64,000 nt of DNA. Origin: Glutinoglossum americanum (lineage: Eukaryota; Ascomycota; Geoglossomycetes; Geoglossales; Geoglossaceae). The notes under the pieces were generated by a model. That model worked only from the letters and a program-made list of their open reading frames with translations, did not search any database and had not been told where the DNA came from. Shown here piece by piece: positions 37,189 to 47,773 of this stretch. The first letter of the stretch is position 1; each line of letters opens with the position of its first letter. Where the stretch lies: assembly GCA_020080175.1 (NCBI GenBank), contig JAGHQL010000006.1:62001-126000 (forward strand), given 5' to 3'. Both the position numbers and the translations under genes were made by a program.

Positions 37189-37727
37189 CTTCCAGCCAGC
37201 CTCGCCCTTTGAGCCCAAAAGCAATTATAAAAGCCTGTTCTGAATTATGGCGAGAGAAATATCACCTTAAAGAACGCCCCTTCTCTCACCGACTCTTTTT
37301 CGTGCTGCGCATGGCCCTTCGAGGCGACGTGGAGCGAGAGAGGCGAAGAAGGCACAAGAAAGAAAGGAAGAAGAGAGAGGCCAAGCATCAAGGTACGAGA
37401 AACTGCCCGTTGCCAAGGACGCGCGGCAGGACTGTGCAGATGCCAGTCTGGAGAGTACGCTGAATTGTATAATCGAGCACCACTAATCCGCTGCATAGCC
37501 GCACCCCAAGGCGACAAGGTGGAGTTCAGCTTCTCAGCCTCAAAGTGTTGTCACTGGCCCCGCTCGGACTTCGCCGCTTCGCCTCGCACCCCATTAGATC
37601 ATCGGTCGGCGCCAACTCATCTCTCCATCTCTTTATCTCCCCTTCCGTTCCCATCCAAGTCCACGCCAAGCCAACGGTCCGAGACAAAACAAAGCAGCTC
37701 TTACTTTGCTATTGAAGACCGGAAGCA
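37189..37727. promoter_or_regulatory. bidirectional promoter, TMEM16-like / metacaspase
   Basis: 539 bp separate the start codons of two divergent genes. The plus strand is pyrimidine-rich just before the metacaspase ATG (about 37570-37690), common in fungal core promoters. No TATA box is clear. Confidence 0.45.
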
Positions 37728-39811
37728 ATGTCTCACCATCGCAGTAATTCATGGCAACCTCCACCTACCCACGGCCCTCCTTACCCTATGACCCCGCAGT
37801 ATCAGGATCCACAGTATCCGTGAGTTTTTTCTTTCCTTTTTTTAAACCTCTTGCCGTTTTAATTCCGTATCGGATAAAGCTTCATTAAACTTGGTTTGCT
37901 AACGTTTGGGTGTGCTGGTTACAGCAACAACGGGCCACCGTATCCATCTCACCTCGGGCCCCCGCAACAGCCGCCATATCCGGCGTACAATAGTGGGTAT
38001 CAGGCGCCGTATCCGGTAAGCCCTCCGCCACCCCCGCAGGTAAGATCCCCCCTGTACGTGGAAAACGAGTGGTTTCGAGATGGGCTTGCTTGGAGGCAAT
38101 ATAGGGATTTTTGCTGAGGGTTATTTTATCTAGGGTCCGCCGTATGGGTATACATCGCAGCCTGTGCAGCAGCCTGGGTATTTTGGGTATTCGAATCCGC
38201 CGCCGCAAGGTTATCACACCCCACCGCCGTCAGCGCCGCCTCTGCAGAGTTATGGATATCCGCCACCATCACCACAGCGTAAGCATCTCCCCTTTTCCAG
38301 GTGTACCTGCTCTATCTAGGCACCTACCCGCGCCACTCGAAATAAAAATCTTATATCATTCCCATCTTAGCGCCAACATCGGCTCCACGTCTCCCTCCCC
38401 GCCCCCCTACAGCCGCCCAAACCTTCGGTCACGGCGCCCCCTCTGACTATCGGTTCCGTTACTCCACCTGCACGGGCCGTCGCAAAGCCCTCCTCGTCGG
38501 GATAAACTATTTTGGACAACGCAACCAGCTGAAAGGATGCATCAATGATGTGCGCAATATGTCGACGTTTCTAAGCGAGCGGTACGGGTATAAGAGGGAG
38601 GATATGGTGATATTGACGGATGACCAAAAGAATCCCATGAGCCAGCCGACGAAGGCTAATATGCTGAAGGCGATGGCGTGGCTGGTGAAGGATGCACTAC
38701 CTAACGATTCACTGTTTTTCCACTTCTCGGGTGAGTTTTAGGAGATCTTGCTGTGAATGGATTTGCGGTGATTCTCGGAGGTGGACTGATTTCTTTGACA
38801 CTAGGACATGGCGGTCAAACTGCTGACCTTGACGGCGATGAAGACGACGGTTAGTTCCCCTATCCCGCACCCCTAACCGCACCACGTAATTCCGTAGATC
38901 CGTCCCAGCGGGAACAAATAATAACTTATCCTCGTAATCCCCGGGATAGGCTATGACGAAGTCATCTACCCTGTCGACTATAAGACCGCAGGCCACATCA
39001 TTGACGACGAGATGCATTTAATCCTGTGAGCCTCACCCAACATCGTATTAATCCTCCCTTACCTCTGCACTGCGGGGAAGAAAACAACCCTCCTAGTAAT
39101 CTTATAGGGTCTAAGATCTAACACCCGCCACCTCAACTTCCAGAGTAAAACCCCTCCAACCAGGCGTCCGCCTAACCGCAATCTTTGACTCCTGCCACTC
39201 TGGCACGGCCCTCGACCTCCCTTTCATCTACTCCACGCAAGGCGTGCTCAAAGAGCCTAACCTAGCCAAAGAATTCGGCCTCGGCCTCCTCGGCGCTTTT
39301 ACAGCCTACGAGCGTGGAGATATAAAAGGTGCTGCGACAGCAGCACTCGGCTTCATCAAAAAAGCCACGATTGGGGGCTCGGCAAGGGAGGTCGCCATGA
39401 GGACTAAGACAAGCCCGGCGGATGTTATCATGTGGAGCGGGAGTAAGGATTCGCAGACTTCGTAAGTTTTGGCTCAACCTTTTTTTTCGTATTTCCCCAC
39501 GCGAAATGGGTGGGTGGTTGCTGACGTGTTGGGGGAAATAGGCAAGATGCTATCGAAGATGGCCAGGCCACAGGTGCGATGAGCTATGCCTTTATCCGCG
39601 CGCTGAATAAGCAGTCGCAGCAGAGTTACCTGCAGCTCCTGAACAGCATTCGCTCGGAGATGGAGGGGAAGTATACACAGAAACCGCAGTTGAGCTCTAG
39701 TCACCCGTTGGGTAAGCCCCTGCCCGATGTCTGCCCTTTTAACCTCTTGGCAAAGGTGGCGCTAATGCGTGTATTTGTTGTATAGATATCAAGCTATTGT
39801 TTGTGATGTGA
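37728..39811 (+). CDS. type I metacaspase
   Basis: Nine exons: 37728-37819, 37925-38039, 38134-38278, 38371-38730, 38805-38849, 38950-39025, 39144-39461, 39542-39711, 39786-39811; 448 aa, all junctions in frame. Residues 1 to about 125 are the P/Q/G/Y-rich prodomain ([33 protein letters not shown]) typical of fungal type I metacaspases. The p20 domain begins [14 protein letters not shown] and contains the catalytic His239 in [15 protein letters not shown], a Ca2+-binding-type acidic stretch ([15 protein letters not shown]), and the nucleophile Cys295 in [16 protein letters not shown]. The p10 part includes [16 protein letters not shown] and [13 protein letters not shown]. It is an Arg/Lys-directed cysteine peptidase linked to ageing, proteostasis and death-like responses (MCA1/casA relatives). 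Introns split the catalytic His region (exons 4/5). Length and motifs are complete, so it is probably active. Confidence 0.95.
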
Positions 39812-41224
39812 GGAACGAGTATAGTCATATAGTGATGGCATTTACTCCACTTGAGATAAGACAGCTTTTGTTTCTATCGCTCTTTTGTTTAGCTCTTCAG
39901 CTCTTCAGCATATCCAATTGAGTAGCCGTGTGTTTCCTCACGAATCGAGAGTTAGTCAAGGCGAGGCAAAATAACCGGGGCATTGCGGCTTTGTGGATTA
40001 CCGATACGAATATATATGATGAACGGGGGTTCTCCCTTTTTCCCGCATTTTTCCTTCTCTTGGTTGTGGTAATAACTAGGCCGCACGGCCACCCTGTGTA
40101 GTGGAGATATTTTTTTTTTGGAATAATAGGGATCTCTCATTGCGTAGCTCATCTAGGTGGAGTTATCCGGCCCACTCGTCATCTCGCCGGAGGCGGAACC
40201 TCTGCGGCACCGTGTGCCCTTCCGTGCGGCCTAGTGAAGTTAGAGGAAGACACCCCGGCGAAACCCGAAGGAATGGCACCTAGGGGTCGCTTAATATACT
40301 CTACCCGCCCAAGTGGTTGCGCTGCCAATTCGTTAGACTGCCTTCCGGCGACTCACTTCACTTCTGTGTCTTGACTGTGATATCAGGGACGCTTAGCTGG
40401 GCTTGTGGCATTACAGTGCCGTTTCTGCCTTGACGCTACCATTTTACACGGTGGCAATACCGGTGTTTTAGGTAAATATATACATATATACGTGCTCGGG
40501 CTAAGCTAAGAGATAGTCTAGAGAATTGATAACTGCTGCGAGAGACCGACCTCCTAGCTCTAACCTGAAAGGTCTTCGAGTGGCCATGCACAACCGCCAC
40601 TGGTGCCCGGGTCCTTTTTAAAGAAAGTAAGGAAAGTCTATAAATAGAGGTGACAGTTAATCTGATTGGCTCCTCGCGAGTCGCCATCTTTTTCATTACT
40701 TTTTTTCTCGAGGTGGTAAAGGAACGGCAGAACTGCAGCTCGAGCAATAAGCATAATTGGAAGATAGCCAGCTGCTCGAGGCTGCAGATCAGGGGTTTGG
40801 GTGTTATTTAAGTGTCTAGCAAGTAATGAAACCGGCGTAACAAAATACTCGAGGCTGGAAATTAGGGGTTCGGTTGTCATTAGAATTTCTAATCATGGGA
40901 ATAATGGAATATCTGGCCGAATTGTGGGTCAGCTTCAGAACGGCTCTCTGCGATGGGGTGTTTATGGTTGTAAGCATACCCGCAGCGGCAGTGTTGGCAC
41001 CCGATGTCCGGTTTCAGGGCATCCGAGCCCGAGTTTAGTGGCTCGTATTCGTAGCCGGGTTGGTTGAGTCCTCGTGCCTGTTTTATAGAGCATACGTCGT
41101 TGGAGGGGTCTTTTATCGAGATATATATACAGCCTTCTTCACACCGTGGTGTCTCTTCAGTAGCAATGACTGTTTCGAGCTATTCACCGCTATCAGTCAG
41201 TGGGGTGGTTTGCATTCGGTATTT
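39812..41224. other. intergenic, no supported gene
   Basis: Spacer between the 3' ends of the metacaspase (plus) and the kinase fusion (minus). No supported gene; small frames only. A short TA-rich run lies at about 40478-40491. Confidence 0.5.
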
Positions 41225-44200
41225 TCATGGGAGGTGGGGGGTACTAACGGAACCATCCGCTCCCCGTAAGGTATATATTGATCCGTGAAGGGAGTAAATG
41301 GTGAGGCGAGATTCTGGATAAGACGTTGACATAACGATAATGCGTTGGTGCTCGGAACCCGGGGAGTTGTTGGATGGGAGTGCGATATCCCTTGGGAAGA
41401 GCGTCACGGAATCTATTACCCCGCCGCCGGCATCAAGTACGAGAAGCGTCGTGATATCTGCTGTCCCGCCGCGGGCATCGAGTACGAAAATACCGTCATT
41501 TGTCCTCTCCTGGGTGCTTGGGGTGGTGGTTGGAGGGTTCCCTGGACTGAAGTAGTTATATAATCCCCGATGGCGGCAAGCCGGCAGATTAAAGGGTTTT
41601 GAGTAGCCGTTAGAGGGATTGGCGGCTGTGCATGTACTCGATGGATACCTGTGGGAGCGGGGTTAGCTTTAGTGGGGGCTTTTAAGCTATGAGTAGGGGC
41701 AATGCACATACCCCAGGGTAGCTCCCTTCTCGAGCGGCTGCCTTACCACGGCCTCTTTAATTGCAGCCCATAACTGCTCCATCTCACTATACACGCGCTC
41801 TGACCCTAAGTCAGGCCCCTTCGTAGGGTCAGCCCCAATTTCAAGGCGCAGCTCCGCCGGGCCCCATATCACCGCTGTCTGACCGTATTCGCCCGTTGCG
41901 TTTGGGACGGCCGAGCTCTCAAGAAGTAGCTTTAATATGGTTTCATGCCCCATCCTCGCGGCATCCGATAGCGGTGTCGATATCCGACCGCGTTTGATAT
42001 TGTCCGGGGCCCACAACAGCGGCGTCCGTCCATACTTACTATCCCAGGACTCCGGTTTAGCACCTTCGAGCAGCAGCTTGGACATGGCTCCATGCTCCAC
42101 GAGCTTGCCATCTGTGGGTATTGGGCTAGGTGAATCCATATCCGTACCCTGAGAGCCACCCCCCCATCGGGGGAGATCCCTCATGGAATCCAGTCGCATA
42201 ACCTCCGTGCTGGAATACCCGGGAGCGTCTAGGCGATTAGTGTTCTGGGCATCCCTGACTCGACGCATCGCTGTGTGTGGAGACAGCTTCAAACTAGGCT
42301 TGAGGCTCTCTGAGGGTGGTGGTAGGGGCTGTAGAAAATTTATTAGTAGGAGTATTCGGTGCAGTTCAGCTCGCTTTGGAGGGCTAACTAACCGTAGGTC
42401 TAGGGCCACGTGGCGTAGACTTAATAGCCTCAGCGGCGAGCTGAGAAGGGAACACTATTCGGTTTCGATTGTACACGAAATCGTCCTTCACTAGCCTGGC
42501 CTGCTTCGCGCAGAAAAGACCTAGGTCATGGGCCGCGTCTAGGGCCGATGTGTGGTCGGGCCCCAGCGTCTTCTCAGCCCCCGTTAGAGCTCGAATGGCC
42601 TCCCTCCCATTTCCAGGTTGCAAGGCAGGGAGGACATCCAGGCGGTCAGCCTGACGGTGTATCATACTGAAACTGGTATGGCCCCGTGAGCGTCAGTGGA
42701 ACTGCTGGTTCTATGGGTGGTTTATACGAGCAACTTACTGTATAGTGGGCCTCCCAGTTGGTCCGCCGGACAGCAGTGGTTGGGGTGGTTGCGCTACCTC
42801 CTGGGCGTGTGTGAGGTGTCTTCGGCAATGGCCTTGCGGTGGCACCGGAGTAAATAGTTGGTCATCTTTAGTCGAGTGCGTTGGAAGATAGAAAATAACC
42901 CGAATGATTCTCTTGGCGATGGTAGAGCTAGGGTATGATCCATGGTTTGTGCGAGGTGTAGCTTTGCCATAGATGATCCGTCTCTCACGGGTATCTCTTA
43001 TTGTGTTGGTGGGACAGCAGCCCCAAGGCGCGAGCCGTGAGACAAGATTGGAAGCTGTCGGTCGCATCCTGGGATTAGGGTTGGTCATATCTGCAATCGC
43101 ATCTAGCAACGCGAGTCGGGGCATATTATCTGGTTGGACTGTCTGATTTCTCAATATGTCGACCCATTCCGTTATCCTCGGTAGATTCCTATGGAATGCC
43201 GTAAACGAGTCACCGTCAGACGAAAATGAGCGGAACTCATCTAAGGTCCTATTGGAAAGGAGAGTTGCCATTTCTATGAAGACGCAGCCTAGGGACCAGA
43301 TATCGGCGGAGTCCTTGATAGGTTTTCTGTTATAAACTTCCGGTGCACAATACCTTGGAGTCATCCGTGTTGAGCTGTAGGGGCGATCACCGGAGCGGAC
43401 CGAAATTCCAAAGTCCGCAAACATCACTGTATTTCCGGAAACGAGTATGTTTTGTGGTTTGATATCGTTGTGTCTAACGCCTTCTCGGTGGGTATACTCG
43501 ACCGCGTGTGACAGACAGCCAGTCCATTTCCTTAGAGTGCCAGGGTGGGCATGTCCAGAAACAAGGCGCCGAGGGTATTCGGCCATGAACTGCTCTAGAT
43601 TGCAGTCAGCAACAGGAGAAAGAAAGACTGCCAGGGCCCCCGGTAGCCTGTACGCGCCCACAAGTCGAACAATGTGGCGGTGGTTCAAACGCTGAAGAGC
43701 CTTCACCTCGTTCATGGCATCGGAGAGGCTAGACTTTTGTTGGTAGGCGATGTACTTCCTGGCAAGATTGACCTTCCCGCAGGTCACTTCCTGTACCACA
43801 CCAGATGATCCAGCGCCAAGGCGGCGACCTGGAGCAAGGGCTAATTCTCCAAGATTAAGGCCCTCATCCAGTATTGCCCAATCTCCTATTGCCGCTAAAT
43901 CTCCTGTTGGATAGGATAAGCACAGTGAGCAAGGAACGTGACCTCCTATACTCTTTGTGCGGCACCACCAACAAGAACCTCGACGCCTTACGCTCTTCGC
44001 GTTCTGCCTTTGTTCCGGGGTCAACGGGCCTCTTAGCCCGCGTAAGCCTGAGCGTCTAGTACTCATCGAGGAAGAAGAACTATTTGGTAACCCAACCGAT
44101 ATGGGTTGTGATTTATAACCCGCCGGTCTGTAGACGTTGCTCTGGTCCTGGGGGTCTAGCGTCGAGGGCTGAGATTCCGGTGGACATGCGAGGGGTGGGT

Positions 44201-45858
44201 CAACGGCAAGTTGTGTTGAGAGCATATTGCGATTGCATTGCCTTCCCCCTTGCGACTGATCTCCTGGGCTAGGTGCCCTTTGACGTCTCTCACAGTTCCA
44301 TCTTGGACCTTGCGAGTTGTCTGGTTGGCCATCTTTCGGGCTATCTTCTGAACAATCCCATGAGTCATGCCCTGGATCCCATCTAGGGCCATCCCCTGGG
44401 CCGTCACCCTCGTCCTCGTCTTGATCTTCATTCCCACTATCTAGGTCTTTGTGGGTGTGTGGTCGCTGCGGCCCAACCCAAGGGTCTTGCCACTCCGACA
44501 TGTCACAGCCCTCAGTAAAGTGGTTCGCGATATGATCAATCCTCTCCGACCACGTTCTCAGCTCATAGCCGCAAAAGCCGCACTGCTTGTTGAATTCAGT
44601 AGCGACGGAGTGGCACCAGGATTCCATATCGGGGGTAATGAGCGATTGGTTGTGCTTCTTGGCTAGGTGTTCCCGGAACTTGTCCTTCCTCTTGAATGTT
44701 CGCTGATGCGCAGGCTTTTCTAGGCATTGCTGGCAGTTGTGCTCCAGGTCAAGGTGCTCGACAGCCGGATCCATTTCGCCACAAAAGACACACTTTATAT
44801 TATCTTCGGTAAACGAAAATAGTAGCCCATGGCAGCAAATCCACTCCGTCTGAGGGCAGTGACGTTCCTCATGCCTCTTGAAGTCTGACCTAGATGAGAA
44901 CGCAATGTCGCATCTGTAAGTGCACTGAAACGGCTTAGTGAGAGCCCTTTCCGCACGTCCTGTGAATAGTCCGTCTGAGGTTAGGCAGGGGCTTTCCGTA
45001 GCCCACTGGGAGGAGATTGTGCTGTTGGATGAGGTTGCCGTCAGTGTTTGGTAGCCTGAATCAGCATTAGAGGAGATCGTAAGGGGGCTCGTCTGCAAAT
45101 TCCACGAAGCTTCGGGATTCTCCAGATCCCGACGTCGGTGGTTGTTGAACCAGTTGTGGACCCGGTCATATGTTAGCCTGCATAGCGTCGCGAGGGCTTG
45201 TTTATCTTGGCGGCTGGGGTAAGGGTCTAATTGCAGGCAGAGTTGGAGAATTTTGTACGCCCTTTCGGATATGTGAGCCCGATGCCGAACTCCCATTGAA
45301 TACGTTATGCGCCCCGCAGAACGGACTGTTTTAGCCCCTACTTGGGCCCGTTTCTTCAAAGGCATCGGCCTTCCACCCATCAGGGAGGCCCCGCTATGGC
45401 GTAGTTCGTTCGAATGCCTGTCTAGGCCAGCCGCATGTCCCCCGGCGCTAGCTTGCGGGATAAACGGGACTGCTGAAGTGTTTTGGGGAGGCGGCCCGAG
45501 GTTCGGGATGCAGCCGTTAGCTGGGAACAGGCCCTGAGCCTCCAGCGGACTAGCAGGGAGATCTCGGTCCCACTGCTAGCGCCATAATGTCAGTGGCAGC
45601 TCAAGATACGGAGGAGAAATGGTGACTCACGTAGGAGCCCTGAGGCGCATCTAGGTTGGGCATGGGTTGCTGAGCTGGGGTTTCCGGTACGCATCCGAAC
45701 GCAAGGCTACTGCTCAAGCCCTGTTCAATGAGAGTGACGGAGCAATCCATCTCAATCCCGTCTTGGAAATACGAAGTCGGTGCACCTTGTGACTGACAAA
45801 ATTCGCTGCTCCAGCTTCCTGGAGTTTCATACCAGCCGCTCGGGGGGCCGCCTGCCAT
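41225..45858 (-). CDS. homeodomain-C2H2-kinase-TPR-ankyrin fusion
   Basis: Five exons: 45631-45858, 42739-45572, 42393-42666, 41712-42328, 41225-41648; 1458 aa. Domains in order: a TALE-like homeodomain at about 168-226 with LQLDPYPSRQDKQALATL and the recognition helix VHNWFNNHRRR; C2H2-type fingers at about 291-315, 337-356, 356-384 and 406-428; an acidic linker (about 451-470); a four-Cys zinc-cluster-like motif, RGSCWWCR...PCSLC (about 608-627). A Ser/Thr kinase follows at about 658-923: Gly-loop GAGSSGVV, Lys682, Glu698, catalytic loop HNDIKPQN with Asp779, DFG at 796-798, APE, and ADIWSLGC. A TPR-like segment comes next (REAIRALTGAEKTLGPDHTS), then two degenerate ankyrin repeats (YGRTPLLWAP, HETILKLLLES). 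Catalytic residues look intact except HRD reads HND. The last intron has GTATGT, GCTAAC and CCACAG signals; if it is not spliced the protein stops at 41687 (1325 aa). Likely nuclear or signalling; role inferred from fungal NLR-type parts. Confidence 0.82.
41350..41490 (-). repeat. 45-nt tandem duplication in the last exon
   Basis: On the minus strand two adjacent 45-nt units code for VLDARGGTADITTLL and VLDAGGGVIDSVTLF. The shared core is GATGCC(G/C)GCGGCGGG. Read forward on the plus strand they give PAAG(I/I)(K/E)YE-like strings. Confidence 0.7.
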
Positions 45859-47773
45859 TAGACCTAGTGCCGCTGACAGAATAATAAGATGATGTGATCA
45901 GAAATAACAGGTAGGTCCTAGTTAGATCGTTGTGAACTAAGGTAACCGGGATGCCGCTCAGCTCTACAAAAATAGGGTATCCTAACGACCGCCGATGGAG
46001 GCGGAAAGGAACTAACTCCGAGTTTGGAGGACTAAAGAAGTCTTATCTGAATTCTGGTGGGGATAGAGTCCTTTTGACGCCTGAGGAGCGGCGATTTCTT
46101 GACGTGGGAGGGCCGCTACCTAGGGCGGCGACCATAAGCCGAGGGCAGCAGAAGTGATCAGGGCAGCACCAGGGCAACCAAGAGCAATCAGGGCAGAGAC
46201 AATGACCAGGGCGAGAGTAAGCAAGGCTCGCGAGGCTGAGCCAATTATACCCGTTTTTGGCCCACCATCCCCGCTGCACTTCAACTCGTATATTTCCAAT
46301 GCATTCTACCTAAATCCATTGGTTCGCGTCTCTGAGCCTCGAAACCGCTTCCGTGAGTTGACCAAAAGAAGTTGCAAGATGTGTGGCGAAACCCATCTCC
46401 GGCGTGCAGCTGTGCTGGTGGTTTCTCTCTTTTTGGGGCGGGTCATGAAAAACCTAAGCGATTGGCAATCAAACCTTCTCGGTTTTCGCTATGTTAAAAT
46501 ACGAAGGGACTTCGCCCGGTCGCGGTCTCTTTCCCTCTTGATTGCTAAGGGCGCAGCTGTGGCGAAGGGGTGCGTTTGCGTCTCGAGTAGAGGGTCCTGG
46601 CAGTTGCCGGCACACCCCGCTTTGGTTCAGACACCTGCGAACGGTAGCGACAACACCTACCTAAAGCCAGTTAAAGAACTTAAGCGACAGTCCTTCACAC
46701 ACTTCCTACTACAACGCTGGAGCTGGGTTAGGTAGGCTTTATAAATCTGGAATTTCAATCACCTGTAAAATCAACAAATGTACTTACTATCTAGGTCGAG
46801 TGGTTAGACGATAGACTACTCACCCTGACTTAATTATCGGAAATGAAACCGCAAAATTCCATCCGCGCATAGCGAAAGATTAAAAGAAGCTAGTGGGACT
46901 AGTGGAACTACAGTCATATGCGAATTATTTCTTGCAAGGTGGGGGTCGTCCACGGCCTTTCTGCATGGATAGTAAACCTGAACACTCGAGCCACGCCAAT
47001 GCTAGTATTAGCCCAATATTTCAGGCCGTACAAATAGAGTTTCCAGTGAAAGACTCCTGCTACGCTTTGGCATTTCAATGCCGGTCGCAGTAGTAACTGC
47101 GGTCACAGAACGGATATCACTCGGAGCGGGTATTTCGGTGGAAGAGATATCCAGGCCAATAGACACTTAAATTTTGCATTGTAGACTAAGAGGAGATTGT
47201 TGGTTTAACGGCTTAGGGCCTGCCGGCTGGACACGCGTCAGAGTTTGAAAATGCAGCTAAAAGTGGCTCTCAGGATCACGATCTGGTATCAAAACTATGT
47301 TTGAAGATGCGCATAGAACTCATAGAAGCTAATTGGTCATATCAAAGTAGGTTCACCGCTAAAGAGCTATCGTAGAGACAGGGTATGAGTTATGTAGGCT
47401 GTGCCGTCGCGGGATCCAAATTGGCTGGTGCCCTCAACTGCTACGTATGTTGTTCAATATTTCGTGTCCTCCAAGCGAATCGATCCTCAGCCTTGTGTGA
47501 CCCACACGAATCTAGCTTGACCACAGCCACAAAATGGCTGGATGGTATCCATTCCGAATGCACGCCACCGTGCCCGGAAGAAAGCTTATTGGGTCGGTTT
47601 TCATCGATGGTGTTGAGTAAGAACGTCACGAGGGCTTCCGGGTGAGGAAGAAAACAAACACTCACCGAGTTGACTCTCATTCCTGTAGTCAAGGAGACTA
47701 TTTAATTCGCAGCGCCCGCTCTTGTCATAGGGGCTCTCAACCAGTCCCAGCCGCCGGCATAGAATATCGCACC
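45859..47773. other. divergent intergenic, kinase fusion / RRM-SesB-vWA
   Basis: 1.9 kb between two divergent genes. The open frame on the plus strand (46154-46735) starts at GTG and has no motif. Near 46145-46215 there is a degenerate purine-rich repeat around CAGGGCA/ATCAGGGCA. No gene supported. Confidence 0.5.

Noticed and set aside
46154-46735. 193-codon plus-strand frame between two divergent genes
   Set aside because: GTG start, no motif, lies where promoters are expected.
46790-46840. tRNA 5'-half-like string (GGTCGAGTGGTTAGACG)
   Set aside because: No B-box or T-arm follows within 100 bp.
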